From Chloroflexota bacterium (GTDB taxonomy: Bacteria > Chloroflexota > Dehalococcoidia > Lucifugimonadales > UBA3495): a stretch of DNA of 63,104 bases. The notes under the pieces were generated by a model that searched no databases, had not been told where the DNA came from, and saw nothing but the letters and a program-made list of their open reading frames with translations. This document shows, in pieces, positions 42,765 through 51,927 of this stretch. Position numbers and translations under genes: made by a program. The stretch spans positions 1 to 63,104 of the forward strand of contig JAPPMU010000007.1 in the NCBI GenBank assembly GCA_028873965.1. The letters are read 5' to 3'. Every line of letters starts with the position of its first letter. The first letter of the stretch is position 1.

Positions 42765-45170
42765 CTATCGCAACTGCACCACCGTGACGCCCGCGGCGCT
42801 GCCGCCCTCACCCGGCTCAGTCGCGGCAACCAGCGGATGGCCGGAAAGGTATTCCCTGATGGCTCGACGCAGGGCGCCCGTCCCCTTGCCGTGCACGATC
42901 TTCAGCGACGACATCCCCTCCAGAGCGGCATCGTCCAGCAGAGAATCGATCACGTTCAGCGCCTCGTCCACCCGGTACCCGTGCAGGTTCACTTCGGGGC
43001 TTATCGTCCGCTTGCTCTCGGGCCGCCGATAGACCACGCCGGCCTGCTCCGCCACCGGATGCAGCCGGTCGGCCGGTCGATCCAGCTGGTACACCGGCAG
43101 CCGGGCCTTCATACTGCCGATGAGCACCTCGATTTCCTGCTGTTGGTCGGGCGCGGTTACCACTTCAACCGGACGGGACACCCCGCGGATGTACACGCGG
43201 TCGCCCGCCCGCAGGTCGTGGTACCACGGCGGACGCTCCACCGGGATCGGCGCCCAGTTCGGGGAGACCACCTCCCGTTGCGCCTCCGCCAGCCGCTCCC
43301 GTTCCGCTCGCAGATCCACGTCGCGAGCCTGGGCATCGGTGACCACGGATGAACGCTCCAGCGACCTTTCGGCGCGGCGGATCCGCCCGGCCAGGTCCAC
43401 GATCTGCTCTGCGAGTTCGCGGCGGGCATCCTCCACCAGTTGGGCCTTGGTGTCCTCCACCGTTTCCAGCTCGCGGACGATGTCCTGTTCGCGAGCCCGC
43501 GCCGAGTTCAAAGCCTGTTCGGCCTCCAACCGCAGCTCGGATACGGTGAGCCGCTCCTCCTGCAATTCCTGCAGCAGCTGGTCGGTGCGCACGTGGCTCG
43601 GCTCCAGGTGCGACTGGGCGCCGGAGATGACCGCGTCCGGCAGGCCCAGCCGGGCGGCGATGGTCAGGGCGTAGCTGCGGCCCGGTATCCCGTGGGTGAG
43701 GCGGTAGGTGGGTTCCAGCGTGCGCGGGTTCAGGTCCACGCTGGCGTTGACCATTCCCGGCTCCTCCTGGGCCAAGCGCGCCACGTTCCGGTGGTGCGTC
43801 GTCGCCACCACCATCGCCCCCAGGTCCCGCAGGTGCGACAGCAGCGCGATCGCCAGGGCTGAGCCCTCCTCCGGATCCGTGGCCGAACCCAACTCGTCGA
43901 TCAATATCAGGGAGTCCGACGTTGCCACCGACATGATCCGCCGGATGTTGCTGATATGGCTGCTGAAGGTGGACAGGGACTCGAAGATACTCTGCTGGTC
44001 ACCGATGTCGGCGTACACGCCGTCCAGCAACGGCATAACCGCGTCGTCCGCCGGAACCTGGAGGCCGGCGTGGGCCATCATGGCCAGGAGGCCCATGGTC
44101 TTCAGGGCAACGGTCTTGCCGCCCGCGTTGGGGCCGGTGATGACCAGCACCGGGTGGCCTTCGGCGATGCTGATCGTGGTGGGCACAACCTCGCCGGTTA
44201 GCAGGGGATGCCGGCCGCCCACGATGTCCATGCGCCGTGTCTCGTCCGCGCCCAGCAGGGTGGGAGGCACGGCCTGCAGCGATGCCGCGTAGCGCCCCTT
44301 GGCCGCGGCCAGGTCCAGCCTCGCCAGCAGGCTCAGCATCAGGCTTATGTCATCCGAGTACCGGCCCACCATTTCCGACAACTGGCGCAGCACCCGCTCC
44401 TCTTCCCGTTGCTCCGCCAGGCGGGTCTCCCGCCAGCGGTTGCCCAGGTCGATGGCCGGCATCGGTTCGATGAACACTGTGGCCCCGCTGTCGGACACGT
44501 CGTGAACGATCCCGGGGGCTTGGCCCTTGAACTCCGTCTTGATGAGCAGGACCATGCGTCCGTTGCGCTCGGTGACGATGTCCTCCTGGATGACGCCGGA
44601 GCGCTGGTACCGCCGCAGCGACCGCTGCATCACGTCGTTGAGCGAAGACCAGGCTGAGCGCGATTCGCGGCGCAGGCGACCCAACTCCGGCGACGCCTCA
44701 TCCAGCACCTCGCCGGCAGGCCCGATGGCGCGATTGACGGCGCTCTCCAGATCGGGCAACTCCGGCAGGTTCTGGGCAATCGCCGCCAGCACGGGCAGGT
44801 CGTCGCGGCGGGCCAGGGAGCTTCGGTTCCATCGGGCTGCCGCCGCCAGCGCGCCCACGTGGCGCAACTCCTCGCCGCGCAGCACGCCGCCCAGCACGGC
44901 CCGTTGCACCGCCGGCCGCAAATCCTCGCCCGGCCCCAGTTCCAGGGCGCCGGTGGTGTCCAGCAGGCGTCGGGCCTCGGCGGTTTCCTGCTGCCGCACC
45001 GCGATGTCGCGCGGGTCCGACGAGGGCGCAAGCTCAACGGCCAACTCACCGCCCAGGATGGTGCGGGTGGTCTCAGCCAGGCGGAGCCGGATCTGGTCGA
45101 ATTCCAACAGCCCAATGGCGCGCTGAAACCCCGCCTCGGGTGGAATGGGCTGATCCTCCGCCGATGTCAT
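42765..45170 (-). CDS. mutS2: Endonuclease MutS2
   Basis: An 801-residue MutS-family ATPase with a C-terminal Smr nuclease. Walker A GPNAGGKT near residue 343, Walker B LILIDELGSATDPEEGSAL and the His ATTHHRNVA follow, then a long coiled coil (about 520-640) and the Smr domain EVNLHGYRVDEALNVIDSLLDDAALEGMSSLKIVHGKGTGALRRAIREYLS. MutS2 suppresses homologous recombination and acts in ribosome quality control by splitting collided ribosomes. All expected domains present. Confidence 0.96.
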   Translation of the reverse strand: MTSAEDQPIPPEAGFQRAIGLLEFDQIRLRLAETTRTILGGELAVELAPSSDPRDIAVRQQETAEARRLLDTTGALELGPGEDLRPAVQRAVLGGVLRGEELRHVGALAAAARWNRSSLARRDDLPVLAAIAQNLPELPDLESAVNRAIGPAGEVLDEASPELGRLRRESRSAWSSLNDVMQRSLRRYQRSGVIQEDIVTERNGRMVLLIKTEFKGQAPGIVHDVSDSGATVFIEPMPAIDLGNRWRETRLAEQREEERVLRQLSEMVGRYSDDISLMLSLLARLDLAAAKGRYAASLQAVPPTLLGADETRRMDIVGGRHPLLTGEVVPTTISIAEGHPVLVITGPNAGGKTVALKTMGLLAMMAHAGLQVPADDAVMPLLDGVYADIGDQQSIFESLSTFSSHISNIRRIMSVATSDSLILIDELGSATDPEEGSALAIALLSHLRDLGAMVVATTHHRNVARLAQEEPGMVNASVDLNPRTLEPTYRLTHGIPGRSYALTIAARLGLPDAVISGAQSHLEPSHVRTDQLLQELQEERLTVSELRLEAEQALNSARAREQDIVRELETVEDTKAQLVEDARRELAEQIVDLAGRIRRAERSLERSSVVTDAQARDVDLRAERERLAEAQREVVSPNWAPIPVERPPWYHDLRAGDRVYIRGVSRPVEVVTAPDQQQEIEVLIGSMKARLPVYQLDRPADRLHPVAEQAGVVYRRPESKRTISPEVNLHGYRVDEALNVIDSLLDDAALEGMSSLKIVHGKGTGALRRAIREYLSGHPLVAATEPGEGGSAAGVTVVQLR

Positions 45171-45205
45171 GGCGGAATTATATCACCGTGGGAATTTGGA
45201 CGGCT

Positions 45206-45486
45206 TTACAGATCCAGTTCGCTATGGGAACCAAGACGCACTAGCTCTAGCGTTTCAGTGTCTGGCTTGCGATAAATCAGAAGCAAATCGGGATGAATGT
45301 GGCATTCTCTATGGCCTATCCATCTTCCGGCCAGCGGATGATCTTGGTATCGTTCGGGGAGGGCTTCATCTACGTGCAGAAAAGCAATTGCCTGCTGTAA
45401 GTCATCGTCCAAGGTCCGCGATACTGACCTCGCTTGATACGCTTGTACTCCCGTCGGAAGCGTCGATTGGTTCTAGTCCTCCTCAT
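45206..45486 (-). pseudogene. Frameshifted YafQ/RelE-type toxin
   Basis: From ATG 45486 one frame gives MRRTRTNRRFRREYKRIKRGQYRG, the typical start of YafQ-type RNases. The rest, LDDDLQQAIAFLHVDEALPERYQDHPLAGRWIGHRECHIHPDLLLIYRK, continues in another frame from about 45412. The 281-base total is not a multiple of three. Only a 68-residue fragment from a TTG at 45412 would be made. The intact RelB/DinJ-like antitoxin overlaps the start by 14 bases. A sequencing error is the alternative. Confidence 0.78.
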
Positions 45487-45763
45487 CGTCATCATCATCA
45501 TCATCCTCGTTTAGGTAGGCCATCAACTCCTCAACGGTGTCGAATGAAACCATTTCTCCATGCTCAGCCTCCTCCATCGCCGCTATCGTTTTCGGGCCGG
45601 GGATGATGCAGGAGAAGGGTAAATCACCTTCGTCGGCTATGTTTTGCATCAGCAAGTAAAGCGCATCAGAGATAGTGAGGTAGTGACATTCCAGCACCGC
45701 CTGCACCTTATCCCACGTCTGCCGGTCAATGCTGGCGGTGGCGCTGATCTTGACTTCGCTCAT
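45473..45763 (-). CDS. RelB/DinJ-family antitoxin with poly-aspartate tail
   Basis: A 96-residue protein starting at ATG 45763 (MSEVKISATASIDRQTWDKVQAVLECHYLTISDALYLLMQNIADEGDLPF), a ribbon-helix-helix type DinJ sequence. The C-terminus ends in eleven almost all acidic residues (EDDDDDDDEED). It normally neutralises a YafQ RNase and represses the operon. Its toxin gene downstream is frameshifted. Confidence 0.82.
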   Translation of the reverse strand: MSEVKISATASIDRQTWDKVQAVLECHYLTISDALYLLMQNIADEGDLPFSCIIPGPKTIAAMEEAEHGEMVSFDTVEELMAYLNEDDDDDDDEED

Positions 45764-45807
45764 ATCTGCAAACTCCTGATTGTCTCGCTGTCTGAGTATA
45801 TCCAACG

Positions 45808-46590
45808 TCATTCGTCCCAGCTCAGCGGGTACAGCCGGCACTGGTACAGCATGGCCCCAACCTCGTCCAGCGAGGCGCGATTGGGCTCGCGCACGTCCAG
45901 GCGGCGCTCCAGGATTATCGGAGAGAGGCGGGACAGGGTCTGGCTCTCCTTGAGAAAGCCGTTGACCGTCGCGGCTTCACCGCCCAGCGCAACGTAGTCC
46001 AACTTGTGCATCCAGGGCCTCCACTGCTTGTCCAGGACGCCCGACGCCTCTGCGTACAGCCGGTGGATCTGGTTTTCCCGCACGCGCTGGAACCTGCGCT
46101 GGGAGGTGCCTCCGGCGTGATGCTTCCCCTTCACGTAGCGGGTGTCTGTCTTGGACACGGCCAGGCTCTGGCCTTCGTAAACCGCTATGGCGTAGCGGCC
46201 CAGGCGCACCAGGGCGACGCCGATGGTCAGTTCCGCCGACAGCATCATGCGCAACGGCCAGTCGTAGATCATGTCCCCCGTCCACATGCTGTTCAGGGGA
46301 AACGGAGGCAGAACCGCCAGGCCCGCGTTGCCGATGCGAAACGCGACGACGCCGGTGGGAGAGCGCAGGACTCGACTGCCGGCCCGCTCCAGGGTTGTGA
46401 TCCAGGCGCCCGGGTTCCGGTCCTGCGACAGCGTGAACATGGCGGAGTCGTCCCGCGCCGCCTCGCCGGGGAAATAGAGCGTCGCCGACCGATCGGCGGC
46501 CTCCGATCGCGCTCGGAGTTCGGTCAGTAACCCATCCATGCGCTGCGCCGACATCGTCTGCCCGGCGCGAATGTTCAGGTCGGATAGCAC
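45808..46590 (-). CDS. VLRF1-type (Vms1/ANKZF1-like) peptidyl-tRNA hydrolase, putative
   Basis: The region GKHHAGGTSQRRFQRVRENQIHRLYAEAS near residue 155 matches the conserved core of VLRF1 release-factor-like domains (G-x-x-x-x-G-G-x-S-Q-R-R/Y). Such proteins cleave peptidyl-tRNA on stalled large subunits. The start is uncertain: GTG 46590 gives 260 residues and TTG 46653 gives 281; the ATG at 46854 would reach into the divergent gene and is unlikely. It may work with MutS2 and other quality-control genes nearby, but that is inference. Confidence 0.62.
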   Translation of the reverse strand: MLSDLNIRAGQTMSAQRMDGLLTELRARSEAADRSATLYFPGEAARDDSAMFTLSQDRNPGAWITTLERAGSRVLRSPTGVVAFRIGNAGLAVLPPFPLNSMWTGDMIYDWPLRMMLSAELTIGVALVRLGRYAIAVYEGQSLAVSKTDTRYVKGKHHAGGTSQRRFQRVRENQIHRLYAEASGVLDKQWRPWMHKLDYVALGGEAATVNGFLKESQTLSRLSPIILERRLDVREPNRASLDEVGAMLYQCRLYPLSWDE

Positions 46591-46700
46591 ACTCTCGCCC
46601 CCATGGTTAATGATAACCGATTCCGTAACCGAAACTTTCCAAGGTATGTGCAATAATGCTACGCCAGCGAAAATGCACAGATGCCCGTAGAGGATTTGCA

Positions 46701-47849
46701 ATGGTTTCCCACGATTCACCCAGCGATCCCGGTTCAGAAACACTCTCCGCCCACGAACGCCAACAGCGGACGCTGCAACGGCTGGACGACGGACACTCCG
46801 CGCTGCTGGACGCGCTGGAGGGCCTGGAACAATCCGAGGCATTCCTGGGATCACGCTGGTCGGTCTGGGAGGTGATGCAGCATCTGCTCACCGAGAGCTT
46901 CGTGGAGGCGTTGGAGCAGATCGCATCCGGCCAGCGGGAGATGCTGCCCGCCTTCGACGCCCGCACCGACCGCATCGCCGCTGACGTGGCCAAACTGGAG
47001 GCCAACTACCAGCGGTTCCGCAGGCTGATAGTGGGGCTGACCGAAGAGCAACTGGACCTGCCCGCCACACCGTACAACCCCGAAAACAACTACCCCGCGC
47101 TATCCCTTCTGGACCTGATCGAACGGGTGTCGGGGCACGAGGGCAATCACGCCCGTCAGGTGGTGGAGACCCGCAAGTACGTTGCCGCGTTCCGGTCGGC
47201 GGAACGCGCCGTGACCGTAGCTGGACTGGGCATCGGCGACCGGCAGGGTGTGCCCACCGCGACCCGTGAGCTGCTGTCCAACGCCGATTACGTCATCGGA
47301 TCCCAGTCCGCCCTGCCGGTCGCCCGTCCGTGGATACGCGCGGTGGAGCTGGAACTGCGCCCCGACAACCGCGAAGAGCTGGTCAACCGGCTGGTCCGGG
47401 ACATCAGGGCCGGCCTGTGGTCCATGGTGGTGACGTTGGGTGACCCGGCGGAATCCGCCCCCGGACTGATCCGCCAACTGGAGCAGGCAGTGGGAACGGT
47501 TTCCACCGTCGCCGCGCCCGGTTTCTACCGGCTGGCGCTGGACCTGGTCGGCGTCTCTCCCCTGGACGCTGTCTGTACGTCAGTGGAGCGCATCGGCGAG
47601 GAAGCGGGAATGCTGAATGCCAACGGCCGGGCGCTGATCGTGCTGGGGTCGGAACACGCCGGATCGTGGCGGGAGGCCGCCGCCGCGTTGGCTACCTCCG
47701 GTATCGATGCAACGCGGGCGGTGCGGCACGTCGCGAACCTGTCCGGACAGGCGACGGTAACCACCGCGACCCTCGGGGATGTGTTGGAAACGGAAATCGG
47801 CGACGCTCCTGTGGCGGTTGACTCGGCCCTGGTCCTGGCCGGAGCGTGA
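46701..47849 (+). CDS. DinB-like domain fused to a tetrapyrrole-methylase-like domain
   Basis: A 382-residue protein. Residues about 15-170 look like a DinB/YfiT four-helix bundle (ERQQRTLQRLDDGHSALLDALEGLEQSEAF ... SVWEVMQHLLTESFVEALEQI and SGHEGNHARQVVE with metal-type His). From about 180, VTVAGLGIGDRQGVPTATRELLSNADYVIG and WSMVVTLGDPAESAPGLIRQL are arranged like the CbiE/precorrin methylase fold. GDP and VGSSS-like motifs are only partly conserved, so catalysis is uncertain. The fusion is unusual. Start at ATG 46701 with GAGGA upstream. Confidence 0.65.
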   Translation: MVSHDSPSDPGSETLSAHERQQRTLQRLDDGHSALLDALEGLEQSEAFLGSRWSVWEVMQHLLTESFVEALEQIASGQREMLPAFDARTDRIAADVAKLEANYQRFRRLIVGLTEEQLDLPATPYNPENNYPALSLLDLIERVSGHEGNHARQVVETRKYVAAFRSAERAVTVAGLGIGDRQGVPTATRELLSNADYVIGSQSALPVARPWIRAVELELRPDNREELVNRLVRDIRAGLWSMVVTLGDPAESAPGLIRQLEQAVGTVSTVAAPGFYRLALDLVGVSPLDAVCTSVERIGEEAGMLNANGRALIVLGSEHAGSWREAAAALATSGIDATRAVRHVANLSGQATVTTATLGDVLETEIGDAPVAVDSALVLAGA

Positions 47850-47876
47850 CCGCCCCGGCCGTCGCCATGCGGCGGG

Positions 47877-47882
47877 TATAAT
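47877..47882 (+). promoter_or_regulatory. Possible -10 box of the GarR-type gene
   Basis: TATAAT, 64 bases before the ATG at 47947. No clear -35 hexamer at the usual distance. Confidence 0.4.
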
Positions 47883-47946
47883 ACTCGGGCAATACTGGAC
47901 ATCAACCGGGTTCGCTGCGCGGCGAACCCAGGACGGAGGAAGAGCA

Positions 47947-48843
47947 ATGGCAGAGCGGATTGGATTTGTCGGGTTGGGAATCATGGGCAAGCCGATGGCG
48001 CGGAACCTGATGACTGCGGGCTATGAGCTGACCGTGTACGACATCGTTGGCGAGCCGGTGGAGGAGTTGGCCACGGAGGGAGCCACCGCGGCGTCATCAC
48101 CGGCCAGCGCGGCCCAGGGCGCCGCCAGGACCATCACCATGCTGCCGGACTCGGCCGATTCCGAGCGGGCCATCCTGGGGCCGGAAGGCGTGCTTGAAGG
48201 CGCCGATCCGGGATCCGTCATCATCGACATGAGCAGCATCGCCCCTTCCATGTCCCAGAAGATCGGCGCCGCCTGCGCCGACAAGGGCGTGGAGTTTCTG
48301 GACGCTCCGGTAAGCGGCGGCGAGCCCGGGGCCATCGCCGGCACGCTGGCGATCATGGTCGGCGGCGACGAGGGGGTCTTCAACGCCTGCGAGCCGCTGT
48401 TGCAGGTCATGGGCGGCAACGTCGTGCTCACCGGAGACGTAGGCGCCGGCAACATCACCAAGTTGGCGAACCAGATCATCGTCGCGGCCAACATCGAGGC
48501 CCTCAGCGAGGCGCTGGTCCTGTCGCAGAAAGCGGGCGTGGACCCGGAGCGCGTGTTCAACGCCATACGGGGCGGTCTGGCCGGCAGCGCCGTCATGGAG
48601 GCCAAGGGACCCATGATGCTGGACCGGAACTTCCGCGCCGGCTTCCGCATCCGCCTGCACCAGAAGGACTTGCGCAACGTGCTGCAAACGGCTACCGAGC
48701 TGAACGTGCCGCTGCCCGTGACCGCGCTGGTACAGCAGATGCTCGGCTCGCTGGTGAACGACGGCGAGCAGGAAGCCGACCACTCGGCAATCCTGCACTT
48801 CATCGAGAAAATGGCCGACGTGGAGGTGAAGCGCGGCGGCTGA
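47947..48843 (+). CDS. NAD(P)-dependent beta-hydroxyacid dehydrogenase (GarR-type)
   Basis: A 298-residue protein of the 3-hydroxyisobutyrate/tartronate semialdehyde reductase family. GFVGLGIMGKPMARNLM opens the Rossmann fold (GxGxMG), FLDAPVSGGEPGAIAGTLAIMVGG is the substrate-binding block, and the catalytic Lys is in NITKLANQI. Start at ATG 47947 after GGAGGAAG. It probably reduces 2-hydroxy-3-oxopropionate or a relative; the precise substrate is not fixed. The next gene starts two bases after its stop. Confidence 0.93.
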   Translation: MAERIGFVGLGIMGKPMARNLMTAGYELTVYDIVGEPVEELATEGATAASSPASAAQGAARTITMLPDSADSERAILGPEGVLEGADPGSVIIDMSSIAPSMSQKIGAACADKGVEFLDAPVSGGEPGAIAGTLAIMVGGDEGVFNACEPLLQVMGGNVVLTGDVGAGNITKLANQIIVAANIEALSEALVLSQKAGVDPERVFNAIRGGLAGSAVMEAKGPMMLDRNFRAGFRIRLHQKDLRNVLQTATELNVPLPVTALVQQMLGSLVNDGEQEADHSAILHFIEKMADVEVKRGG

Positions 48844-48844
48844 T

Positions 48845-49456
48845 ATGCTGGAACGCGCCCGGAGGCGGGTCACGGATTTCACGTCGGATTGGGCCATACC
48901 GATTTCCCTCGGTTTGGCCGCCGCGGCGACGGTATGGGGCATTTGGTATGTGACCAAAGCGCAATGCACTGCCATCGCCGCCGCCAATGGATTGTGCAAC
49001 CCAAACGCCATCGCCCGCTTCATTGACGTAGAAATACTGCTGCAATCCGGGGGCTCCGCGCTGGCCGTGGGTGCACTCAAAGGAGGTTACAACCGGTTTA
49101 TCATGCGCAGAACGCTCAACGAGGAACGCATAGCTCGGCAGCAGGCGGAATTGGAGCTCGCCGAGGCACGCAAGCGAAACGAAGAAAACTTCGCTCGAAT
49201 CCTTGCGCTTCGCGAGGAAGCCCTCCGGCAAGCGGAAGCGGCTCGGGAGGAAGCCTATCGCCAAGCCAACGCCGACCGCGAGGAAGCCCGCCGGCAAGCC
49301 AGCGTGGATCGAGAGGAAACCGCCCGTATGTTTGCCGAAATCCTCAACGAATTCCGCGAAGAACGCCGTCAGAATGCCGCCGCTCAGCAGGCCATGCTGG
49401 ACGCCGTCCTGCGTCTCACCGAGCGAAACGGCTCAAACTCGCGAAACGGCGACTGA
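48845..49456 (+). CDS. Membrane protein with long coiled coil
   Basis: A 203-residue protein with two N-terminal hydrophobic segments (about 17-37 and 60-83) and a long Glu/Arg/Ala coiled coil (about 92-190: EERIARQQAELELAEARKRNEENFARILALREEALRQAE ...) with a 12-residue repeating pattern (EEAYRQANADRE EARRQASVDRE). It begins one base after the preceding stop. Family not recognised; layout like the protein at 20020-20448. Confidence 0.6.
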   Translation: MLERARRRVTDFTSDWAIPISLGLAAAATVWGIWYVTKAQCTAIAAANGLCNPNAIARFIDVEILLQSGGSALAVGALKGGYNRFIMRRTLNEERIARQQAELELAEARKRNEENFARILALREEALRQAEAAREEAYRQANADREEARRQASVDREETARMFAEILNEFREERRQNAAAQQAMLDAVLRLTERNGSNSRNGD

Positions 49457-50275
49457 TCAATCCTCAAACCGCGCCCGGTTCCACGCCAGCGCGGCCCGCA
49501 GCCCCTGCTCGGCGCGGATGCGGGCGAACTCAGCGTGCTCGGGCGTGTCCGCCGTGTCGAACTGGGTCATCAGTTCCAGGTTGTGGTTGAGCGCCGAGAG
49601 GAACCCGGCCGACTCCAGTGCGCGGTTCACCGAGATCTTGGTGGTCTTGATGCCGACGGCGGGGATGTTCCGGATCTTGTGCGCCACCCGCAGGCACTCG
49701 GTCATCAGGTCATCGTGGGCCACGACGCGGTTGACCATGCCCAGGCGCGCGGCCTCGTGGGCGTCAACGATGTCGCCGGTGAGCATCATCTCCTTGGCCA
49801 TCGCCAAGTTTATCGAGTATGGAGTGATCAGGAAGGGCGCGCCGTAGCCCAGGCGGATTTCCGGCTCGCCCAGCATGGCCTGGTCGGACGCGATCTTGAC
49901 GTCGCAGACCTGCACCAGTTCGCAGGCCCCGCCCAGAGCGTAGCCGTTCACCGCGGCGATGACGGGCTTGCTGAGGTTCCACACCATCAGGAAGGTTTCG
50001 ATGTTGTACTTGAGCCGTGAGCGACGGCCGTCAACGGAAAGGGGCTCTCCATCCGGCCCGCCAACCTCGGACTCGATGTCGAAACCCGCAGAGAAGGCCC
50101 GGCCGGCGCCGGTCAGAATGATCACGCGGACATCGGGGTTGGCCTCAATGCCCTCCAGCGCCTCGCGGAACTCCGCCATGAGGGTCTGGCTGAGGGCGTT
50201 GAGCTTGTCCGGGCGGTTGAGGGTCAGGTAGCCGATGCCGTCCTGCTCGTCGTAAAGCAGGGTTTCGAAAGCCAT
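49457..50275 (-). CDS. Enoyl-CoA hydratase/isomerase
   Basis: A 272-residue crotonase-fold protein. IGYLTLNRPDKLNALSQTL, the oxyanion-hole segment GRAFSAGFDIESEV, and AAVNGYALGGACELVQVCDVKIAS are the family signatures. The catalytic Glu pair is not obvious: the position after the third motif carries EPEIRLGYG. It hydrates or isomerises enoyl-CoA in a catabolic pathway. Stand-alone gene. Confidence 0.9.
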   Translation of the reverse strand: MAFETLLYDEQDGIGYLTLNRPDKLNALSQTLMAEFREALEGIEANPDVRVIILTGAGRAFSAGFDIESEVGGPDGEPLSVDGRRSRLKYNIETFLMVWNLSKPVIAAVNGYALGGACELVQVCDVKIASDQAMLGEPEIRLGYGAPFLITPYSINLAMAKEMMLTGDIVDAHEAARLGMVNRVVAHDDLMTECLRVAHKIRNIPAVGIKTTKISVNRALESAGFLSALNHNLELMTQFDTADTPEHAEFARIRAEQGLRAALAWNRARFED

Positions 50276-50349
50276 GATTCGTTCCTCGTTCGCGTTGGAT
50301 CAGGGCAGCGTGCACACTGATCCTCTTCGGCGCGACCACACACAGAGAC

Positions 50350-51114
50350 CTACGGGCCGACGATCTCTACCGACTGGATGGCCACCGGGTTCACGGGGGA
50401 AGAGCCCTCGCCGCCGGTCTGGGTTGGCGCGGTGGCAATGGTGTCGATGGTCTCCAGGCCCGCCACGGTCTGCCCGAAGATGGTGTAGTTGGGAGGCAGC
50501 GCGTAGTCGGCGTGCATGAGGAAGAACTGGCTGCCGTTGGTATTCGGCCCGGCGTTGGCCATGGCCATGACGCCCCGCGAATAGGGCCGATTGACCGGCT
50601 CGTCGGCAAAGCGATAGCCGGGGCCGCCGCCGCCTGTGCCGGTGGGGTCGCCGCCCTGGATCATGAACCCGGGTATGGTGCGGTGGAAAATGACGTTGTC
50701 GTAGAAGCCCTCGCGCGCCAGGAACACGAAATTGTTGACGGTGTTCGGCGCGTCGCCGGTCAGCAGCTCAACGGTGATCGGCCCGGCGGTGGTGTTAAGC
50801 ACCGCGGTGTAGGATGCCCCCGGGTCGATGGACATTGCCGGCGGAGACGACCATTGCTTGATGGAGCGGCCGCCCGACACGACCACGGCGGGGGTGGGCG
50901 CCGACGATGCGCCATCGGTCGAGCTGGCGATGCGCGTGGCTGGCGGAATATCCGTTGCCGGGGCGGAGCCGGAGCCGGCCGGTGCAGACGTGGGCGACGC
51001 CGCCGGCTCAGGCTGGCCCAAGGGCGGCGGGGTGATGAGGTTGCAGGCCGCGAAGCTCAGCACGGCGACGCCGGCAAGCAGCAGCATGGAAAGGACTTTG
51101 GTTCGAGTTATCAT
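50350..51114 (-). CDS. Lipoprotein cyclophilin-type peptidyl-prolyl isomerase
   Basis: A 254-residue protein. A lipobox LSFAAC near residue 23 marks a lipoprotein signal; a 65-residue Pro/Ala/Ser-rich linker follows, then a cyclophilin domain (FVFLAREGFYDNVIFHRTIPGFMIQGGDPTGTGGGGPGYRF and NGSQFFLMH). It isomerises proline peptide bonds outside the membrane. Several bases separate it from the RraA-like gene on the same strand, so both may be an operon. Confidence 0.9.
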   Translation of the reverse strand: MITRTKVLSMLLLAGVAVLSFAACNLITPPPLGQPEPAASPTSAPAGSGSAPATDIPPATRIASSTDGASSAPTPAVVVSGGRSIKQWSSPPAMSIDPGASYTAVLNTTAGPITVELLTGDAPNTVNNFVFLAREGFYDNVIFHRTIPGFMIQGGDPTGTGGGGPGYRFADEPVNRPYSRGVMAMANAGPNTNGSQFFLMHADYALPPNYTIFGQTVAGLETIDTIATAPTQTGGEGSSPVNPVAIQSVEIVGP

Positions 51115-51123
51115 GGCACCAGG

Positions 51124-51810
51124 TCAGTAGGGGCGTGTGATCTTGGCCACCTCTTTCAGGGCGTCCAGTGAAAAATCGGGCGACTGGCAGAGGCCGATGG
51201 TCTTCTGCTCGTAATCGGCTATGGTGCTGACCATATCGGGGATGCGGTCGGCGAGCTCGAAGGGGATGTTGGTGACGCCGTGCTTGTCGCCGTGGAGCAG
51301 ATCGCCAGTCTGTACGGTCAGGCCCCCCACTTCGATGGGAATGCCCATGTCCACCATGTGCACGTAGGCGTGGGATACCGAGACTTCCTTGGCGAAGAAC
51401 TGGAACCCCAGGGCTCGGACCTCGTCCAGATCGCGGACCGTCCCGTCCGTCGCCACGGCCACCGCGCCCAGGGCCTTGTGGATGTTGGACTGCACCTCGC
51501 CCCAGTAGGCGCCGATGGGCGGGTTGTCGATGTCGTGCAGCACGATGAACCGCGGCTCCGGCACCGATACGATCAGGTCCCACCAGTCCTCGCGGGCCAC
51601 GCTCCGACCCTCCGGCCGGTTGGCGGAGATGACGCCGGTGACGGCGTAACCCACCAGGGGCGGGAACTCCTGGAAAACGGTCTTGATCTCCGGCATCATG
51701 AAGCCGGCGTTCTTGGGCCGGAAGTTGAACCCCTCGATGGCGTTGCAGATGCTGGGAGAGTCGATTTTGGACAGAGCCTGCAGCGTGGCATCGCTTACGG
51801 TCTGATACAA
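51124..51810 (-). CDS. RraA-family protein (aldolase/decarboxylase-like)
   Basis: A 228-residue RraA-like fold. WDLIVSVPEPRFIVLHDIDNPP, GAYWGEVQSNIHKALGAVAVATDGTVRDLDEVRALGFQFFAKEVSVSHAY is the family core, with the Arg-Asp pair (VRDLDE) near the active site. Members with this fold are 4-hydroxy-4-methyl-2-oxoglutarate aldolases or RNase E inhibitors; here a catabolic role is more likely. I start at TTG 51810, since GGAGG stands nine bases upstream; an ATG at 51879 lacks one. Confidence 0.85.
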   Translation of the reverse strand: MYQTVSDATLQALSKIDSPSICNAIEGFNFRPKNAGFMMPEIKTVFQEFPPLVGYAVTGVISANRPEGRSVAREDWWDLIVSVPEPRFIVLHDIDNPPIGAYWGEVQSNIHKALGAVAVATDGTVRDLDEVRALGFQFFAKEVSVSHAYVHMVDMGIPIEVGGLTVQTGDLLHGDKHGVTNIPFELADRIPDMVSTIADYEQKTIGLCQSPDFSLDALKEVAKITRPY

Positions 51811-51927
51811 AGCGGAACCTCCGGTGATGGCTGACAGAATACGCGCCGGCCCTCCGCCGGCGCGGCCACAGGATACCACAAATGCCCGGGCCGCGATGAC
51901 ATCCGCCTTGATCGGCAGCGTTCCGTT

